In this document: piece after piece, positions 1 to 8,973 of the stretch
Numbering within the stretch: the first letter of the stretch is position 1
Layout of the letters: each line of letters begins with the position of its first letter
NCBI GenBank assembly: GCA_017406465.1
Contig: JAFQYM010000017.1
Coordinates: 110,257-174,256, forward strand
Origin: Kiritimatiellia bacterium
GTDB lineage: Bacteria; Verrucomicrobiota; Kiritimatiellia; RFP12; UBA1067
Length of the DNA stretch: 64,000 nt
Direction: 5' to 3'
Translations under genes and position numbers: made by a program
Notes under the pieces: generated by a model
Database searches by the model: none
What the model was told of the DNA's origin: nothing
Seen by the model: the letters and a program-made list of their open reading frames with translations, nothing else

Positions 1-1125
1 TGTGCCAAGCGCCTGGTTCGCGCCAGGGAACTTCTCGAACGCAAAGCGCGGGATCTTCACGACGACATAGTCAAGCGACGGCTCGAAGCATGCGAGCGTC
101 TTGCCGGTGATGTCGTTCGTGATTTCGTCAAGCGTGAAGCCGACTGCGAGAAGCGCGGCAATCTTTGCTATCGGGAAGCCCGTCGCCTTTGACGCGAGCG
201 CCGAAGAACGAGAGACACGCGGGTTCATCTCGATGATTATGCGCCGCCCGTCCTTCGGGTTTACCGCCCACTGCACGTTCGAGCCACCAGTCTCAATGCC
301 GATCTTCTCAAGGACCTTGATGGAATCGTCACGCATCTCCTGATACTCGCGGTCGGTGAGCGTCAAGATTGGCGCGACGGTGATGGAGTCGCCGGTATGG
401 ACGCCCATCGGATCCATGTTCTCGATGGAGCAGACAATGACGGCGTTCCCCGCCTTGTCGCGCATTACCTCCATCTCGTATTCCTTCCAGCCGATCAGCG
501 ACTCCTCTACGAGAACCTCGTGGTTGAGCGACGCTTCGAGACCGCCAGAGACAATCCGCGCAAACTCCTCCGCATCGTGCGCGATGCCGCCGCCGGTGCC
601 GCCGAGCGTGAAGCCAGGGCGCACGATAAGCGGCCACGAGCCGATGGTGCGTGCAATCGCCTCTGCCTCGGCAAGCGAGTGGGCGCTGCCGGAACGCGGG
701 AGATCGAGACCGATATCGCGCATCGCCTCCTTGAAAAGATTGCGGTCTTCTGCGCGTTCGATCGCCTCTGCCTTCGCGCCGATAAGTTCCACGCGGTAGC
801 GCTTCAAGACGCCTCTCTTGTCGAGCTCCATCGCAAGGTTGAGCGCCGTCTGTCCGCCAAGCGTCGGCAGGATCGCGTCGGGTCGTTCGCGGCGTATGAC
901 TTCGTGCAGGTAGTCGGCCGTCAGCGGCTCGACATACGTCCTGTCGGCACGGTCGGGGTCGGTCATCACCGTCGCGGGGTTGGAATTGACGAGCACGACT
1001 TCGTAGCCGAGCGATTTAAGCGCCTTCACGGCCTGCACGCCGGAATAGTCGAACTCGCAGCCCTGGCCGATGACGATTGGCCCGGAGCCAATGATCAGTA
1101 TCTTCCTCAAATCCGTGCGTTTCAT
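1..1125 (-). CDS. carB: Carbamoyl-phosphate synthase large subunit, N-terminal part (runs off the window)
   Basis: This is the ammonia- and ATP-using subunit that makes carbamoyl phosphate for pyrimidine and arginine synthesis. The visible 375 residues start [16 protein letters not shown] and continue with [33 protein letters not shown] and GGQTALNLA, the start of the first ATP-grasp half, followed by [18 protein letters not shown]. The full protein is normally about 1,060-1,080 residues, so roughly two thirds lies outside the window. Its ATG overlaps the pyrG stop in an ATGA tetranucleotide (1122-1125), so translation is probably coupled to pyrG. It is the last visible gene of the glutamine operon. 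No palindromic insertion is seen in the visible part. Confidence 0.97.
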   Translation of the reverse strand, partial: MKRTDLRKILIIGSGPIVIGQGCEFDYSGVQAVKALKSLGYEVVLVNSNPATVMTDPDRADRTYVEPLTADYLHEVIRRERPDAILPTLGGQTALNLAMELDKRGVLKRYRVELIGAKAEAIERAEDRNLFKEAMRDIGLDLPRSGSAHSLAEAEAIARTIGSWPLIVRPGFTLGGTGGGIAHDAEEFARIVSGGLEASLNHEVLVEESLIGWKEYEMEVMRDKAGNAVIVCSIENMDPMGVHTGDSITVAPILTLTDREYQEMRDDSIKVLEKIGIETGGSNVQWAVNPKDGRRIIIEMNPRVSRSSALASKATGFPIAKIAALLAVGFTLDEITNDITGKTLACFEPSLDYVVVKIPRFAFEKFPGANQALGT

Positions 1126-2861
1126 TTCTTCTTGCCTTTCAGAGCGGCTTTGACAAGGCCGTTAAACAGCGGGTGCGGGATTGTGGGGCGCGACTTGAAC
1201 TCGGGGTGGAACTGCGAGGCGATGAAGTAGGGGTGGCCCGGCAGCTCCACTATCTCGACAAGTTTTCCATCAGGCGAAAGCCCGCTAGCGACAAGCCCTG
1301 CCGCCTCTATCGCCTTCTGCGCCTTGGTATTGTTTGCGAACTCGTAGCGGTGGCGATGTCGTTCGGAAATAACAGGCGCTTCTTTGTTTTTAACGCAGAG
1401 ACGCAGAGACGCAGAGTCTGTTTTGAGTTCTTTGTGGCTATATAACTTATCTGCAAGTGAGTCTTTCTTGAGGACGCACGGATAGGCGCCGAGGCGCATC
1501 GTGCCGCCCTTCTGCGTGACGCCGCGCTGCTCTTCCATCAAGTCGATCACGGGATGCGTGGTGTTCTCGTCGAACTCCGTCGAGTTGGCGTCTTTCCAGC
1601 CGAGGACATCGCGCGCGTATTCAATCACGGTGCACTGCATGCCGAGGCAGATGCCGAGGAACGGGATCTTCTTCTCGCGCGCGTACTTGATCGCGGCGAT
1701 CTTGCCCTCGACGCCCCTTGATCCAAAACCCCCTGGCACCAAAATGCCGTCAATGTCTTTTAGTTTCTTGCCGCAAAGATCGCAAAGGTCGCAAAGATCT
1801 TTTTTCTTTGCGTTCTCTGCGTTCTTTGCGGCTAGAAGTTCTTCGGCTTCAATTGGGATGACTTCGACTTTGCAGTCGTTCGCCATGCCGGCGTGCTGCA
1901 GCGCCTCGTGGACCGACTTGTACGCGTCGCGTATCGAGATGTACTTCCCGACAAGGGCGATACGGCAGCGCTTCTTCGGCTGCGTCGCCTTGCGGACGAG
2001 CGTGTCCCACACCGTGTGCTTGATCGGCCAGAGATCAAGCCGAACCTGTCTCAAGACCTGCTCGTCGAGACCCTGCTCGCGCAGTTCGCGCGGCACGGCA
2101 TAGACAGAGTCAGCGACGTCCTTTTCCTCTATCACGCACTCGCGCTTCACGTTGCAGAACATGGCGAGCTTCTTGAGGTGCTCCTCGGGAATCGTCATTT
2201 CGGTGCGGCAGACAAGGATGTCAGGGATGATGCCGATGTTGCGCAGCATACCGACGGAGTGCTGCGACGGCTTTGTCTTGAGCTCGCCCGCCGCCTTGAG
2301 ATAGGGAACGAGCGTCAGGTGCACGAAGCAAGTGTTCTCATTTCCCTCTTCGAAGCGGAACTGGCGCGCGGCCTCGAGGAACGGCAGCGACTCGATGTCG
2401 CCCGAGACGCCGCCTATTTCGCAAAGGACGATGTCCGGCGCGGGCTCGTCGCCATGCGCTTCGCCGGCACTCCTGATCGCCGTCTTGATTTCGTCGGTGA
2501 TGTGCGGCACGACCTGCACCGTCCCGCCGAGGTAGCCGCCTGCGCGTTCGCGCGCGAGGACGGCAGAGTAGATGCGGCCGGAGGTGTAGTTCGACGCCTT
2601 GGAGCAGGTAACACCCGCGAAGCGCTCGTAGTGACCGAGGTCGAGGTCTGTCTCCGCGCCGTCGTCAGTCACGAACACTTCGCCATGCTGGTAGGGCGAC
2701 ATAGTGCCGGGGTCGACGTTGAGATACGGGTCGAGCTTCTGCATGAAGACTCTGTAGCCGCGGCTCTTCAAAAGAAGCGCAAGCGACGCGCTTGTGACGC
2801 CCTTTCCAAGCGAGCTAACCACGCCGCCGGTGATGAATACGTATTTGACTTGCGGTTTCAT
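1122..2861 (-). CDS. pyrG: CTP synthase with two in-frame repeat-derived insertions
   Basis: It converts UTP to CTP with ATP and glutamine. The 579 residues begin [20 protein letters not shown], the synthase ATP site. The class I glutamine amidotransferase domain has GICLGMQ (nucleophile Cys405) and FHPEF (His552, Glu554). Family members are usually 530-550 residues. The surplus is two loops that do not look like CTP synthase: about residues 341-365 (rich in AKNAEN and DLCDLCDLC), in the linker before the amidotransferase domain, and about 473-495 ([14 protein letters not shown]). Each is encoded by a palindromic repeat (1770-1832 and 1387-1446). The frame stays open and all catalytic residues are present, so the gene is probably functional. 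It lies between carA and carB. Confidence 0.97.
   Translation of the reverse strand: MKPQVKYVFITGGVVSSLGKGVTSASLALLLKSRGYRVFMQKLDPYLNVDPGTMSPYQHGEVFVTDDGAETDLDLGHYERFAGVTCSKASNYTSGRIYSAVLARERAGGYLGGTVQVVPHITDEIKTAIRSAGEAHGDEPAPDIVLCEIGGVSGDIESLPFLEAARQFRFEEGNENTCFVHLTLVPYLKAAGELKTKPSQHSVGMLRNIGIIPDILVCRTEMTIPEEHLKKLAMFCNVKRECVIEEKDVADSVYAVPRELREQGLDEQVLRQVRLDLWPIKHTVWDTLVRKATQPKKRCRIALVGKYISIRDAYKSVHEALQHAGMANDCKVEVIPIEAEELLAAKNAENAKKKDLCDLCDLCGKKLKDIDGILVPGGFGSRGVEGKIAAIKYAREKKIPFLGICLGMQCTVIEYARDVLGWKDANSTEFDENTTHPVIDLMEEQRGVTQKGGTMRLGAYPCVLKKDSLADKLYSHKELKTDSASLRLCVKNKEAPVISERHRHRYEFANNTKAQKAIEAAGLVASGLSPDGKLVEIVELPGHPYFIASQFHPEFKSRPTIPHPLFNGLVKAALKGKKK
1387..1446. repeat. Palindromic repeat family C inside pyrG
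   Basis: It contains tandem ACGCAGAG units after TTTTTAACGC and ends in the GTTCTTTGTGGCTA segment seen in other elements (about 4198-4214, 8652-8669, 16250-16268). It is translated in frame within PyrG, between conserved blocks of the amidotransferase domain. Confidence 0.75.
1770..1832. repeat. Palindromic repeat family C inside pyrG
   Basis: Two arms of about 26 nt, GCCGCAAAGATCGCAAAG.. and ..GTTCTTTGCGGC, are imperfect reverse complements around a short T-rich loop. Each arm is a triplicated CGCAAAG-type unit. The hairpin adds about 21 residues to PyrG without breaking the frame. Confidence 0.85.
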
Positions 2862-2874
2862 GTTTTGTCGGTTT

Positions 2875-2945
2875 TAGCCGTGTAGAACATGTAGAAACGT
2901 GTAGAAAGTGGCATTCTGCATGTTCTACACGTTCTGCACGGTTAA
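2875..2945. repeat. Palindromic repeat family B between pyrG and carA
   Basis: The left arm starts TTAGCCGTGTAGAACATG and the right arm ends TTCTGCACGGTTAA; they pair over about 30 nt. The carA stop (2925-2927) lies inside the right arm, so the last five CarA residues (TVQNV) come from the repeat. Other copies are at 5259-5335, 5613-5690 and 56387-56449, with a half copy at 4521-4545. Confidence 0.88.
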
Positions 2946-4145
2946 TAACATTTCCCTGAATTGGTTGAAGAGGTAGCTTGAGTCGTGCGGTCCGGGGCAG
3001 GACTCTGGGTGGTACTGCACAGAGAACGCGGGAAGCGTCTTGTGCCTTACACCCTCGATAGAGTTGTCGTTGAGGTTTATGTGCGTGACTTCAAGGCAAT
3101 CCGGAACCGTCTCTGGCAAAACGGCGAAGTTGTGGTTCTGGCTCGTTATCTCCACATGGCCCGTCGCAAGGTTCTTCACCGGGTGGTTGCAACCATGATG
3201 GCCGAACTTTAGCCTCCCCGTCTTCGCGCCACAGGCAAGCGAAAGAAGCTGATGCCCCAAACAAATTCCCATAATGGGGAGTGGGTGAGTAGGTGAGTTG
3301 TGAGTGGGTGAGTTCTCCACTCCATCACTCCTACACTCCCCCACTCCTCCACTCCTACACTCCGAACTCAACAACTTTCGTATGTTCTCGATTGCGTATG
3401 TCACCGCAGCGGGGTCGGCTGGGCCGTTTGAGAGAAACACTCCGTCGGGATTCATCTTGAGAACTTCTTCGGCAGGCGTCTTCGCGGGAACGACCGTGAC
3501 TCTCGCCCACGACGCAAGCGAGCGAAGGATGTTCGTCTTCACGCCGAAGTCGTAGCAAACTATGTGGGGAATCGCTTGATTGTTTGATTGCTTGATTGCT
3601 TGATTAAACTCATACGCCTCCGCGCACGTCACCTTTGCCGCGTAATCCTGGCCGTCGAGGCCTTCCCATTCGCGTGCCTTGGCGACGGCATCTTCCTCGC
3701 GCATGTCGCCATCTTCGACGTGCAAGTATGCCTTCTCGTTCCCGTGCTCGCGGAGATGGATTGTAAGAGTGCGCGTATCGACGCCGTAAATGCCAGGTAC
3801 GCCGCTCTCCTTCAGGTAGCCGTCCAGACTCTTTTCGCTGCGCCAATTGCTGGGTTCGGTCAGATCACCGATGACGAGCCCGGACAGAAAAAGCCCCCGG
3901 GACTCGATGTCCTCGGGGTTTATTCCGTAGTCGCCGACTTCTGCTGTCGTGAGGGTGACGAACTGCCCGGCGTAGGAGGGGTCGGTAAGTATCTCCTGGT
4001 AGCCCGACATCCCTGTGTTGAAGACGACTTCTCCGAGCGCGTCCTTCTTTGCGCCGAACGCGACGCCGTGAAAGACGGTTCCGTCGTCCAGCGCGAGATA
4101 CGCCTTGCGTTCGCGTTCCGCTTTCCACTTTTCACTATAGTTCAT
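2925..4145 (-). CDS. carA: Carbamoyl-phosphate synthase small (glutaminase) subunit
   Basis: It hydrolyses glutamine and passes ammonia to CarB. From the chosen ATG it has 406 residues, starting MNYSEKWKAERERKAYLALD. The start is set by the purine-rich site GGAAAGGA about 10 nt upstream; the frame stays open further upstream, but only through repeat sequence. Family marks are FNTGMSGYQEILTDPSY, the nucleophile Cys295 in GICLGHQ, and QYHPESCPGP with the catalytic His and Glu. Two low-complexity loops are repeat-encoded: residues about 180-192 (NQAIKQSNNQAI) just before the amidotransferase domain, and about 260-291 (CRSGGVGECRSDGV) just before the nucleophile elbow. The C-terminus is also repeat-encoded. 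It lies between purF and pyrG. Confidence 0.96.
   Translation of the reverse strand: MNYSEKWKAERERKAYLALDDGTVFHGVAFGAKKDALGEVVFNTGMSGYQEILTDPSYAGQFVTLTTAEVGDYGINPEDIESRGLFLSGLVIGDLTEPSNWRSEKSLDGYLKESGVPGIYGVDTRTLTIHLREHGNEKAYLHVEDGDMREEDAVAKAREWEGLDGQDYAAKVTCAEAYEFNQAIKQSNNQAIPHIVCYDFGVKTNILRSLASWARVTVVPAKTPAEEVLKMNPDGVFLSNGPADPAAVTYAIENIRKLLSSECRSGGVGECRSDGVENSPTHNSPTHPLPIMGICLGHQLLSLACGAKTGRLKFGHHGCNHPVKNLATGHVEITSQNHNFAVLPETVPDCLEVTHINLNDNSIEGVRHKTLPAFSVQYHPESCPGPHDSSYLFNQFREMLLTVQNV
3275..3368. repeat. Palindromic repeat inside carA (GAGTGGGTGAG/CACTCCTCCACTC type)
   Basis: The left half is tandem GTGGGTGAGTAGGTGAG units and the right half tandem CACTCC units. The halves can pair with each other. 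It is translated in frame immediately before the CarA PIMGICLGHQ active-site block. Confidence 0.8.
3571..3607. repeat. Tandem TGATTGCT repeat inside carA
   Basis: Four to five units of the type TGATTGCT/TGATTGTT are translated as NQAIKQSNNQAI. They sit in the linker ahead of the CarA amidotransferase domain. Confidence 0.75.
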
Positions 4146-4160
4146 AAACTTCTTTCCTTT

Positions 4161-4260
4161 CCCTGACTCCAACTCTGAACTCCTACTCCTCCTGCTTCTC
4201 CTGTTCTTTGTGGCTAAAAACTCCCCGCCGCTCTCCAACTCCAACTCTGAACTCCAACTC
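4161..4260. repeat. Family D repeat between carA and purF
   Basis: Tandem AACTCCAACTCTGAACTCC units lie on both sides of the TCTCCTGTTCTTTGTGGCTA segment. The same segment recurs near 16250-16268 and, reversed, at 8652-8669, and the AACTCCAACTC unit recurs inside gltB (27902-27977). Apart from this repeat and the carA ribosome site, the gap holds nothing I recognise. Confidence 0.7.
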
Positions 4261-6285
4261 CTAATACGACCTTTCCGAACTCTTTTCCAAGTAATTCAGA
4301 AGCGCCTTTCGCAGCACCTTGTATCCGCCAGGTGTCGGATAGTCGCCAGTGAAATACCAGTCACCTATATTCTCTCCGCCGAGGCACCGCCTCAGATCTT
4401 CGACAGTCTGATAGACCACAACGACTTCGGCCTTCATTCCGGGCGGGGTGAGAAGGCGGGCGATCTCCGCGCAGTGCTCCTCCTCGGTGAAGCGGGCGTA
4501 AAGCTCAGCAAGGGGATTGTTTAGCCGTGTAGAAACGTGTAGAGATTTTTCAAGCGCTTCGCGCAATTCTCGTTCTCCATTTCTCGTCTTGTACTCCGTA
4601 GCCTCGGCAGAGGAGGATCCCCGCTCCCCGTCCAGAAGATTGACGAGCGCGCGAAACGCGACGAGTTCGCCCAGCGTCGACATGTCGATGCCGTAGCAGT
4701 CGGGGTAGCGGATTGGCGGCGCGGAAGATGCAATCACGATTCTCTTCGGCCCAAGCCGGTCGAGCATCGGGAGAATCGCGTTTTTCATCGTGTTGCCGCG
4801 CACGATTGAATCGTCGAGCACGACGAGCGTGTCGTCCTTCTTGACGAGCCCGTAGGTTACGTCGTAGACATGTTTGTAGAACTCGCGCCTTGCCGCCGCG
4901 TCGGCGATAAAGGTGCGGAACTTCGCGTCCTTGACGATGACCTCGCCGAAGCGGGGGGTAAATGTCGCACGCGAAGTCCGCAAAGATCGCGAAGTGGCTT
5001 CATGCTTTTCGCTTTGTGGACTTTGCGAACTTTGCGTGAGGCATTCTACGAAAAGCGCTTCCAAAAGGCCGTGGAAGGCGGTGCGCGCGGAGTTGGGAAT
5101 GTAGCTGAAGAAGATGTCTTCGAGCGGAGCTTCCGCCGCCTCGAGGATCCGCGGCACAAGTGCCGCGCCAAGCGCCTTGCGCTCGCGGTGGATGTCGGCG
5201 TCATTCGCCCGCGAGAAATAAATCCTCTCAAACGAGCAAGGGCGTACAGACAAGTTATTTAGCCGTGTAGAACATGTAGAAACATGTAGATCAGAAGTAT
5301 TGCTTTCTACACGTTCTACATGTTCTGCACGGTTTAAAGCAACAAACTCAACATCCCCTTCCGGCGAGACGATGAGAGCTTCGCCAGGAGGCAGCTCCTT
5401 CACCGCTTCGGGCGGAACGTCGAACGCGGCCTGTATCGCAGGACGCTCGCTCGCGACAACCACGACGCGCTCGTCGATGTAGTAGAAGCCTGGCCTGATG
5501 CCGTGCGGGTCGCGCGTCGCAAACGCCCACCCGTCGGCAGTCATGCCGCAGAGCGTCCACGCGCCGTCGGCGTTCTTCAATGCATTTGCAATGGCGTCGG
5601 CCAGGTGAGAATTTAGCCGTGTAGAACATGTAGAGACATGTAGATCGGGGGCGTTTTTTTCTACATGATCTACACGTTCTACATGGTTAACATGCCTTCC
5701 CAGTTCATGTGCGATCATCTCGCAGATCAAATAGCCGTCCGACTTGCTCGTCGGGAAGGAACCGTGGTGGCGGTAGTCGTCGAAAAGTTCGTGGGCGTTT
5801 GTGAGATTGAAGTTTCCAGCGAGAAGCAGAGTGTGCTTTAGTTCGCTCGACTCGTGCACGAATGGATGGCAGAACGCCACGTCGTTTTTCCCGAACGTGG
5901 CGTAGCGAAGGTGGCCTAGGAAAATCCTCTCAAATCTGGTTTTGACAGGATTTACAAGATTTACAGGATTTTTCGTGTCTGGCGCCGTGCTCCCAGATAA
6001 TCCTGTCAATCCTGTTAATCCTGTCTGAACTTTACACCGCTTCGTCAGCATCCCCAACACATCGGCGAGCGGCGTGGCGGATGCAGACTTGGCAATCCAG
6101 TATGGCGTCTCGCCCGGTTCGGGATTAGCCGAGAGTATTGCCGCGCCCGCGCCGTCCTGCCCGCGGTTGTGCTGTTTTTCCAAGAGCAGCGAGAGCTTAG
6201 TTCCGCCGAAATCGCCGATGGCGACGGCGGACTTTCTCAAGACCACCATCGCCACGGCGCATTCGTGCTTTAGTTCATCAGTCAT
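4261..6285 (-). CDS. purF: Amidophosphoribosyltransferase with five in-frame insertions
   Basis: It is the first committed enzyme of purine synthesis (PRPP plus glutamine to phosphoribosylamine). The N-terminus MTDELKHECAVAM carries a candidate nucleophile Cys9, followed by EKQHNRGQDGAG. The PRPP loop is VVLDDSIVRGNTMKNA (about 488-503). The layout matches the long form of PurF known from Bacteroidetes-type bacteria. At 674 residues it is enlarged by repeat-encoded loops at about 85-116 (TGLTGLTGL..NPVNLVNPV), 197-227 and 318-344 (both HVERV..DLHVSTCSTRLN), 414-443 (SSQSPQSEKHEATSRS), and 565-590 (EYKTRNG..LHVSTRLNN). Conserved blocks continue cleanly on both sides of each. The gene starts 37 bp after glnN. 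Confidence 0.95.
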   Translation of the reverse strand: MTDELKHECAVAMVVLRKSAVAIGDFGGTKLSLLLEKQHNRGQDGAGAAILSANPEPGETPYWIAKSASATPLADVLGMLTKRCKVQTGLTGLTGLSGSTAPDTKNPVNLVNPVKTRFERIFLGHLRYATFGKNDVAFCHPFVHESSELKHTLLLAGNFNLTNAHELFDDYRHHGSFPTSKSDGYLICEMIAHELGRHVNHVERVDHVEKNAPDLHVSTCSTRLNSHLADAIANALKNADGAWTLCGMTADGWAFATRDPHGIRPGFYYIDERVVVVASERPAIQAAFDVPPEAVKELPPGEALIVSPEGDVEFVALNRAEHVERVESNTSDLHVSTCSTRLNNLSVRPCSFERIYFSRANDADIHRERKALGAALVPRILEAAEAPLEDIFFSYIPNSARTAFHGLLEALFVECLTQSSQSPQSEKHEATSRSLRTSRATFTPRFGEVIVKDAKFRTFIADAAARREFYKHVYDVTYGLVKKDDTLVVLDDSIVRGNTMKNAILPMLDRLGPKRIVIASSAPPIRYPDCYGIDMSTLGELVAFRALVNLLDGERGSSSAEATEYKTRNGERELREALEKSLHVSTRLNNPLAELYARFTEEEHCAEIARLLTPPGMKAEVVVVYQTVEDLRRCLGGENIGDWYFTGDYPTPGGYKVLRKALLNYLEKSSERSY
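4521..4545. repeat. Half copy of family B repeat inside purF
   Basis: One arm only (TTAGCCGTGTAGAAACGTG). It is translated as LHVSTRLNN in the same frame as the two full copies in this gene. Next to it (about 4550-4600) is a segment encoding EYKTRNGERE that resembles one in gltB near 27760. Confidence 0.7.
4965..5043. repeat. Palindromic repeat family C inside purF
   Basis: The arms GCGAAGTCCGCAAAGATCGC and CTTTGCGAACTTTGCGTG pair around TTCATGCTTTT. It is translated in frame between two conserved PurF blocks (ALFVEC... and ...PRFGEVI). Confidence 0.8.
5259..5335. repeat. Palindromic repeat family B inside purF
   Basis: Full two-arm copy, from TTTAGCCGTGTAGAACATG to CATGTTCTGCACGGTTTA. It encodes EHVERVESNTSDLHVSTCST in the PurF frame. 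Confidence 0.88.
5613..5690. repeat. Palindromic repeat family B inside purF
   Basis: Full two-arm copy, from TTAGCCGTGTAGAACATG to TCTACATGGTTAA. It encodes VERVDHVEKNAPDLHVSTC in the same frame as the 5259-5335 copy. Confidence 0.88.
5943..6025. repeat. Palindromic repeat family A inside purF
   Basis: Tandem GACAGGATTTACAAGATT units pair with AATCCTGTTAATCCTGTC across a roughly 35-nt spacer. It encodes TGLTGLTGLSG...NPVNLVNPVK in frame. Other copies are at 22250-22310, 27192-27252, 27663-27728 and 63673-63760. Confidence 0.9.
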
Positions 6286-6322
6286 TTGATATCACTAACC
6301 ACTACTCACTGACTCCTGACCC

Positions 6323-8425
6323 TTAGTAAAGGAACAGCATTTCGCGGTACTTCGGAAGCGGCCACTTGTCGTTCGTGATGATCGTCTCGAGAGAGTCCGC
6401 GATCTTCCTGAGCTCGGCCATCCTCGCAAGGGTGTCCGCAGTGTCGTAGTTCTTCAGCGCGTCCTGCAAGTAGTCGATCGCCTCCTTCATCTTGACGAGC
6501 CCGCTGCCAAGTTCCGTCATCTGCCCATGAAGCATGTCGATTGCGACTTTCACATTGCTCGAGTCAGTCTCGTTGTAGGCCTTCGCCGTTTCAAGATACT
6601 CGGCGCGGACTGCGGGGAGGATCATCGTCTTGGCGATGTCGAGCGCCGTATTGCCCTCGATGCGCACCTTGTTCGCGTATTCCTCGAGGAATATCTCGTG
6701 GCGGCTCTTCAGCTCGCGCTTCGTCATGACTCCGTACTTCTCGAAGAGCGCGACGTTCTCCTTCTTCGACAGCGCGGCGAGCGCGGAGAGCGTGTCGGGG
6801 GCGTTGGGAAGCCCGCGCTTCTCGGCCTCCTTCGGCCAGTCGGCTTCGTAGCCGTTGCCGTTGAAGACGACGCGCTTGTGGGCCTTGAGCGAGGCCTGCA
6901 GTATCTTCTGGAGCGCGATGTGGAACGCCGCGGTGTGCTCGCCCGGCTTCGCCTTTCCGGCGACCTTGGCGGCGTCGAGCTCGGCGGCAATCCTGTCTAC
7001 CGCCTCGGCGACGATTGTGTTGAGGACCGTCATCGGGCCGGAGCAGCAGACGCTCGATCCCGGAGCGCGGAACTCGAACTTGTTGCCGGTGAACGCGAAA
7101 GGCGAAGTGCGGTTGCGGTCGGTCGCGTCCTTCGGAATCGCGGGGAGCGTGTCGACGCCGATCTTGAGGGAGCCCTTTTCCTCGTGCTTCGCGCCCTTTG
7201 GATTCTCGATGCGGTCGAGCACTTCCGCGAGCTGGTCGCCGACATAGATCGAGATGACGGCGGGCGGCGCTTCGTTTGCACCGAGACGATGGTCGTTGCC
7301 CGCACCCGCGACGGAGGCCCTAAGGAGGTCGGCATGCTTGTCGACCGCCTCGATCACAGCGCAGAGCATCGTGAGGAACACGGCGTTCTCGTGCGGGTCG
7401 TTGCCCGGGTCGAGGAGGTTCCTGCCGCCAAAGGCGACGGACCAGTTGTTGTGCTTACCAGAACCGTTGACGCCCGCGTAGGGCTTCTCGTGGAGAAGGC
7501 ACTTCATTCCGTGCTTTTCGGCAACGTTCCGCAAGGTATCCATCACGAGCATGTTGTGGTCGCTCGCGAGGTTGAGCTCCTCGAACTGCGGCGCAAGCTC
7601 GAACTGCGCGGGCGCGACTTCGTTGTGGCGCGTCTTCGCCGGGATGCCAAGCTTCCAGAGCTCGCGCTCGACGTCGTTCATGAAGGAAATGACGCGATCT
7701 GGGATCGTGCCGAAGTAGTGGTCTTCGAGCTGCTGGCCCTTAGCGGAAGGAGCGCCGAAGAGCGTGCGACCCGTAAGCACGAGGTCGGGACGCTTCTTCC
7801 AGTATTCCTTGTCGATGAGGAAGTATTCCTGCTCCGCGCCGAGCGTGCATGCGGCATGGCCTTCGGCGCGCCCGAAGAGCTTCATGAGGCGCTTCAGCGA
7901 CTTGTCGAGCGCCTGCATCGAGCGGAGAAGCGGCGTCTTCTTGTCGAGCGACTCGCCAGTATAGGCACAGAACGCGGTCGGGATGCACAAGGTGGCGCCG
8001 TTCGAGTGGCGCTTGATGAACGCCGGGGAGGTCGGGTCCCACGCGGTGTAGCCGCGCGCCTCGAAGGTGGAGCGGATGCCGCCAGACGGGAAGGACGATG
8101 CGTCGGGCTCGCCGACGATCAGGTTCTTGCCGCTGAACTGCATGATCGGCTCGCCGTCCTTCAGTTCAAGGAACGAGTCGTGCTTCTCGGCGGTGGAGCC
8201 GGTCATCGGGAGGAACCAGTGCGTGTAGTGCGTCGCGCCGCGATCCATCGCCCAGTGGCGGATGCCATGTGCGACTTCGCCCGCGATCGACGGATCGAGC
8301 GGTTTTCCTTCCCGGATCGTCGCCTGTAGCTTCTTGGCCGTGTCCTTGCTCAAATATGTCCGAATCGCCTCTTCGCCGAACACGTCTTCGCCGAAGTGCG
8401 TCGCGCTCTTGGTCTCTTCCGTCAT
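6323..8425 (-). CDS. glnN: Glutamine synthetase type III
   Basis: It makes glutamine from glutamate, ammonia and ATP. The 700 residues match the large type III (GlnN) class rather than the 440-470 residue GlnA. Marks seen are LPMTGSTAEKHDSF, GGIRSTFEARGYTAWDPTSP, GAEQEYFLID, KHNNWSVAFG, NEAPPAVISIYVGDQL and NRTSPFAFTGNKFEFR. The start chosen (MTEETKSATHF) has AAGGAAC about 8 nt upstream; a longer in-frame start 21 codons earlier falls at the sigma-54 promoter and is unlikely. It opens the operon glnN-purF-carA-pyrG-carB, which joins glutamine supply to glutamine users. Type III enzymes usually lack adenylylation control, so transcription and possibly P-II contacts may matter most here. Confidence 0.97.
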   Translation of the reverse strand: MTEETKSATHFGEDVFGEEAIRTYLSKDTAKKLQATIREGKPLDPSIAGEVAHGIRHWAMDRGATHYTHWFLPMTGSTAEKHDSFLELKDGEPIMQFSGKNLIVGEPDASSFPSGGIRSTFEARGYTAWDPTSPAFIKRHSNGATLCIPTAFCAYTGESLDKKTPLLRSMQALDKSLKRLMKLFGRAEGHAACTLGAEQEYFLIDKEYWKKRPDLVLTGRTLFGAPSAKGQQLEDHYFGTIPDRVISFMNDVERELWKLGIPAKTRHNEVAPAQFELAPQFEELNLASDHNMLVMDTLRNVAEKHGMKCLLHEKPYAGVNGSGKHNNWSVAFGGRNLLDPGNDPHENAVFLTMLCAVIEAVDKHADLLRASVAGAGNDHRLGANEAPPAVISIYVGDQLAEVLDRIENPKGAKHEEKGSLKIGVDTLPAIPKDATDRNRTSPFAFTGNKFEFRAPGSSVCCSGPMTVLNTIVAEAVDRIAAELDAAKVAGKAKPGEHTAAFHIALQKILQASLKAHKRVVFNGNGYEADWPKEAEKRGLPNAPDTLSALAALSKKENVALFEKYGVMTKRELKSRHEIFLEEYANKVRIEGNTALDIAKTMILPAVRAEYLETAKAYNETDSSNVKVAIDMLHGQMTELGSGLVKMKEAIDYLQDALKNYDTADTLARMAELRKIADSLETIITNDKWPLPKYREMLFLY

Positions 8426-8480
8426 TGTCTTGTTCCTTGTTTGGTTTGTCGAATGCGTCCATCGCATCCGCCGCCGAACA

Positions 8481-8500
8481 ATTAGCACACGTCATGCCAA
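8481..8500 (-). promoter_or_regulatory. Sigma-54 promoter of the glnN operon
   Basis: Read on the minus strand this is TTGGCATGACGTGTGCTAAT, matching TTGGCAC-N5-TTGC with GG and GC at the required spacing; one base differs in each block. The expected start site is near 8472, giving a leader of about 47 nt before the glnN ATG. The same type of site precedes glnK and gltD in this window. Confidence 0.82.
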
Positions 8501-8596
8501 ACAAGGGGGAAGCCCGATTTTCAAGGAGAAACCGCATCTGCGACTATTAGTACCAAAACAGCCGCGACACATTTTGTCGACATGTCACCAGCCGAA

Positions 8597-8611
8597 TTAC
8601 AGGAAATGTAA
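8597..8611. promoter_or_regulatory. TTACA-N5-TGTAA box upstream of glnN (candidate enhancer)
   Basis: The palindrome TTACAGGAAATGTAA lies about 100 bp upstream of the sigma-54 site. A near copy, TTACAAGAAATGTAA, lies upstream of the gltD sigma-54 site, and both are preceded by TCACCAG. The rest of 8501-8700 holds only a repeat fragment (8652-8669). Confidence 0.6.
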
Positions 8612-8700
8612 AAGCGCCGCGTCGCTAAAAATTGCAGTTGAGAATTATGTAAGCCACAAAGAACAGGAGTAAACAGTCCACCAGCAGGAAAACTGATTAT

Positions 8701-8952
8701 TTACCTTTTGCCACACCAGAATTGATAACAAATGAAACACCCCACTACCATGGCCACTACCCCGAACCAATTACAGACCTTGCCATCACCTCCGCATTTT
8801 TCACATCTCTCATATCCGCCGTACCAACTCTCGACATGTCCCTTCCCTTCACAATCAGGGCATCGTTTGGTCACTGCTGGCAACGCATATGCCGATTGCA
8901 AGCCAAGGCAGCACGCCGCCATCAGCACCAATGTTACAACTGATTTCTTCAT
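8701..8952 (-). CDS. Small exported or membrane protein with DnaJ-type zinc-finger motif
   Basis: An 83-residue protein. Residues 1-23 form a signal-like segment (MKKSVVTLVLMAACCLGLQS). Two CxxCxG units follow, CPDCEGKGH and CEKCGGDGK, like half of the DnaJ cysteine-rich zinc finger. A short hydrophobic stretch (FGVVAMVVGCFICYQFW) lies near the C-terminus. AAAGGAG sits about 6 nt before the ATG. It is last in a minus-strand group of zinc-ribbon proteins. Its role is not known; the group suggests envelope or protein-quality functions, but this is a guess. Confidence 0.7.
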   Translation of the reverse strand: MKKSVVTLVLMAACCLGLQSAYALPAVTKRCPDCEGKGHVESWYGGYERCEKCGGDGKVCNWFGVVAMVVGCFICYQFWCGKR

Positions 8953-8973
8953 GATTCTCCTTTCATTTGCACT

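Noticed and set aside
1387..6025. Insertions in pyrG, carA and purF as sequencing or assembly errors
   Set aside because: All frames stay open, several families recur at distant loci including intergenic sites, and the enzymes keep every catalytic residue.
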